Positions 62,799 to 64,000 of a stretch of DNA of 64,000 nucleotides are shown in pieces. The translations under genes and the position numbers were made by a program. Position 1 is the stretch's first letter. The number at the start of each line of letters is the position of its first letter. Under the pieces are notes generated by a model. It saw only the letters and a program-made list of their open reading frames with translations. It ran no database searches and had not been told where the DNA came from. Location of the stretch: contig AMFN01000015.1 in NCBI GenBank assembly GCA_000302695.1, forward strand, positions 62,001 through 126,000, given 5' to 3'. The stretch is from Enterobacteriaceae bacterium LSJC7. Its GTDB lineage: Bacteria; Pseudomonadota; Gammaproteobacteria; Enterobacterales; Enterobacteriaceae.

Positions 62799-63098
62799 TT
62801 AACGGCGCGCCAGCAGAACGCCCAGTACTACGCCGACGGCAGCACCAATGCCAATGCCGGTCCACGGGTTATCGTGAACATACTCATCGGCCCGTGCTGC
62901 GGCTTCGCGCGTCTGGCGAGCAATCGCATCGCTGGTTTCACCCAGGCGCTGGCGGCTGTCCTTGAGCGCACGCTGCGCTTTGGTACGCAGTTTATCCAGT
63001 TCTTCTTTGGATTTATCGCCGGAGTTACTGAGCACTTCTTCCAGTGTGTCCGCGAGAGATTTCAGTTCATCGCGTAAAGCATCGGTATCTTTTGCCAT
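62799..63098 (-). CDS. yqjD: Ribosome-associated membrane protein YqjD
   Basis: 99-residue DUF883 protein like ElaB. A charged coiled coil (about 5-70, ELKSLADTLEEVLSNSGD) is followed by a C-terminal membrane helix (GIGIGAAVGVVLGVLLARR). In E. coli it binds stationary-phase ribosomes at the inner membrane and is RpoS-controlled. yqjE begins 3 bases after its stop. Confidence 0.93.
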   Translation of the reverse strand: MAKDTDALRDELKSLADTLEEVLSNSGDKSKEELDKLRTKAQRALKDSRQRLGETSDAIARQTREAAARADEYVHDNPWTGIGIGAAVGVVLGVLLARR

Positions 63099-63131
63099 TG
63101 TTATTTTCTCCTGCTGGGTTAAGGCCCTGCG

Positions 63132-63503
63132 TTAGTAGCGTTGGGCTTCTAGCGCTTTTAACTGAGCTTCTTCTATTGCAAGCTTGCGCTCGCGTTTAGC
63201 AATCTTGCTCGCATCGCCTTTGGCCTGCGCTTCGGCCAAATCCTGGCGGCGTTCAGCGACTTCGTCGCGTTTTTCCGCAATTTTTTTCTGGTGTTCGGCC
63301 AGAAGGTCAGCATCGTTACAGTTACTGCGGACTTCCTGAAGCGCTTTCTCCAGTCCGGCAACCTCATTGCTGTTGCTGTGCTTCTGAGCGAAAAAGAGTC
63401 GGGTTTCAATGCCCTTCGCTTTCTGCTCACAAAGAGACGTTGCCGCCTGCGCCGCAGCGGACAGCGAAAAGAAGGCGATTGCCAGAGCGATACGATTTTT
63501 CAT
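63132..63503 (-). CDS. yqjC: Periplasmic DUF1090 protein YqjC
   Basis: 123 residues. Signal peptide MKNRIALAIAFFSLSAAAQA (about 1-20), then a charged helical protein with one Cys pair (SLCEQKAKGIE, SNCNDADLL) and a coiled coil (KKIAEKRDEVAERRQDLAEAQ). In E. coli YqjC is periplasmic and acid-induced; function unknown. Lies between mzrA and yqjD, as in E. coli. Confidence 0.9.
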   Translation of the reverse strand: MKNRIALAIAFFSLSAAAQAATSLCEQKAKGIETRLFFAQKHSNSNEVAGLEKALQEVRSNCNDADLLAEHQKKIAEKRDEVAERRQDLAEAQAKGDASKIAKRERKLAIEEAQLKALEAQRY

Positions 63504-63647
63504 GCGAGAACTTCCTTTTGTGTTTACGGCGCAAGCGGCCGTATTTTCCAGTGAATATCCGGCTTCGTCAGACGCCAGATACCGTTAAGCATAGCCGATT
63601 CGGATAAAAACCCAAAAGAGACTGAAACAATTCAGAAAAAGAGAGGG

Positions 63648-64000
63648 CTATCCCAGGTGGTCGCGCTCATTGCGCAAGCGAGAGATAAGAGACAGGGCTG
63701 CACTATTGTCTTCTTGCTGGGCAATGATGTAGCCCTGCGGCAGGGTGCGGTTGAGGACTTCGCGTGCAGCGTTGCTCTGGGCGCTGGAGTCGAACTTAAT
63801 CACCAGTCCGTTGCCCTGAGGCGTAATACTTTTGAAAGGGATGCCGTTGGCATCAAGATGGTGCCAGACATAGAAACCGTCCGGGGAGCTGACTCCCGCC
63901 CGCGTGGCGCGGATTTCCAGCGTCGATTCCGGGCGTTGCAGGGCCGTCCAGGCCAGCAGCGCAGTCAGCGCCAGAAGCGCTGTCAGAATGATATTACGCA
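63648..64000 (-). CDS. mzrA: Modulator of EnvZ/OmpR MzrA, C-terminal part
   Basis: Small inner-membrane protein that binds the EnvZ sensor and links CpxAR to EnvZ/OmpR. 117 codons are present; the first few residues lie off the right edge. A membrane helix ([19 protein letters not shown]) is followed by a periplasmic domain with [20 protein letters not shown] and ends [10 protein letters not shown] before TAG at 63648-63650. Matches E. coli MzrA, and the yqjC neighbour agrees. Confidence 0.9.
   Translation of the reverse strand, partial: RNIILTALLALTALLAWTALQRPESTLEIRATRAGVSSPDGFYVWHHLDANGIPFKSITPQGNGLVIKFDSSAQSNAAREVLNRTLPQGYIIAQQEDNSAALSLISRLRNERDHLG

Overview
The window is chromosomal DNA of a gamma-proteobacterium of the order Enterobacterales, very probably family Enterobacteriaceae. 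Most proteins agree almost residue for residue with Escherichia coli K-12 proteins as I remember them, and local gene order is largely that of E. coli. It is not E. coli: miaE is present, a BasRS-like two-component system sits between dacB and obgE, mgtA is absent beside treR and an exported GH20 hexosaminidase stands there instead. Blocks that lie near 70, 71-72 and 96 min in K-12 are joined here. The genus cannot be fixed from the sequence. I see no prophage, IS element, CRISPR array or plasmid function.

Left block (1-34973): kdsD (partial) and yrbG run leftward, divergent from mlaFEDCB (retrograde phospholipid transport). Then come ibaG-murA, sfsB, ispB, rplU-rpmA-yhbE-obgE, and leftward dacB-basR-basS. 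After these come greA with its attenuated leader, yhbY, rlmE, ftsH, folP-glmM, secG and tRNA-Leu(GAG). The operon of initiator tRNA, rimP, nusA, infB, rbfA, truB, rpsO and pnp follows, then nlpI, the 26-codon yrbN, deaD and mtr. This is envelope biogenesis plus the transcription, translation and RNA-decay core.

Middle block (35036-62057): leftward nrdDG (anaerobic ribonucleotide reductase, with two NrdR-type boxes), treR-treBC (trehalose uptake and hydrolysis), the GH20 enzyme, ridA, pyrBI behind its pyrL attenuator, yjgK, argI behind two ARG boxes, rraB, miaE, an unknown membrane-anchored protein, yjgM, yjgN with an M48 peptidase, valS-holC-pepA, and the LPS exporter genes lptFG.

Right end (62111-64000): leftward mzrA (partial), yqjC, yqjD, yqjE and yqjK.

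The strongest unexplained structures are: a series of five hairpins between pepA and holC, the outer two almost identical; a 206-base gap after the unknown gene with GGA-loop hairpins like CsrA sites; the dacB-basR-basS arrangement; and a pyrL reading frame that runs into pyrB. No wholly new multi-gene system was recognised.
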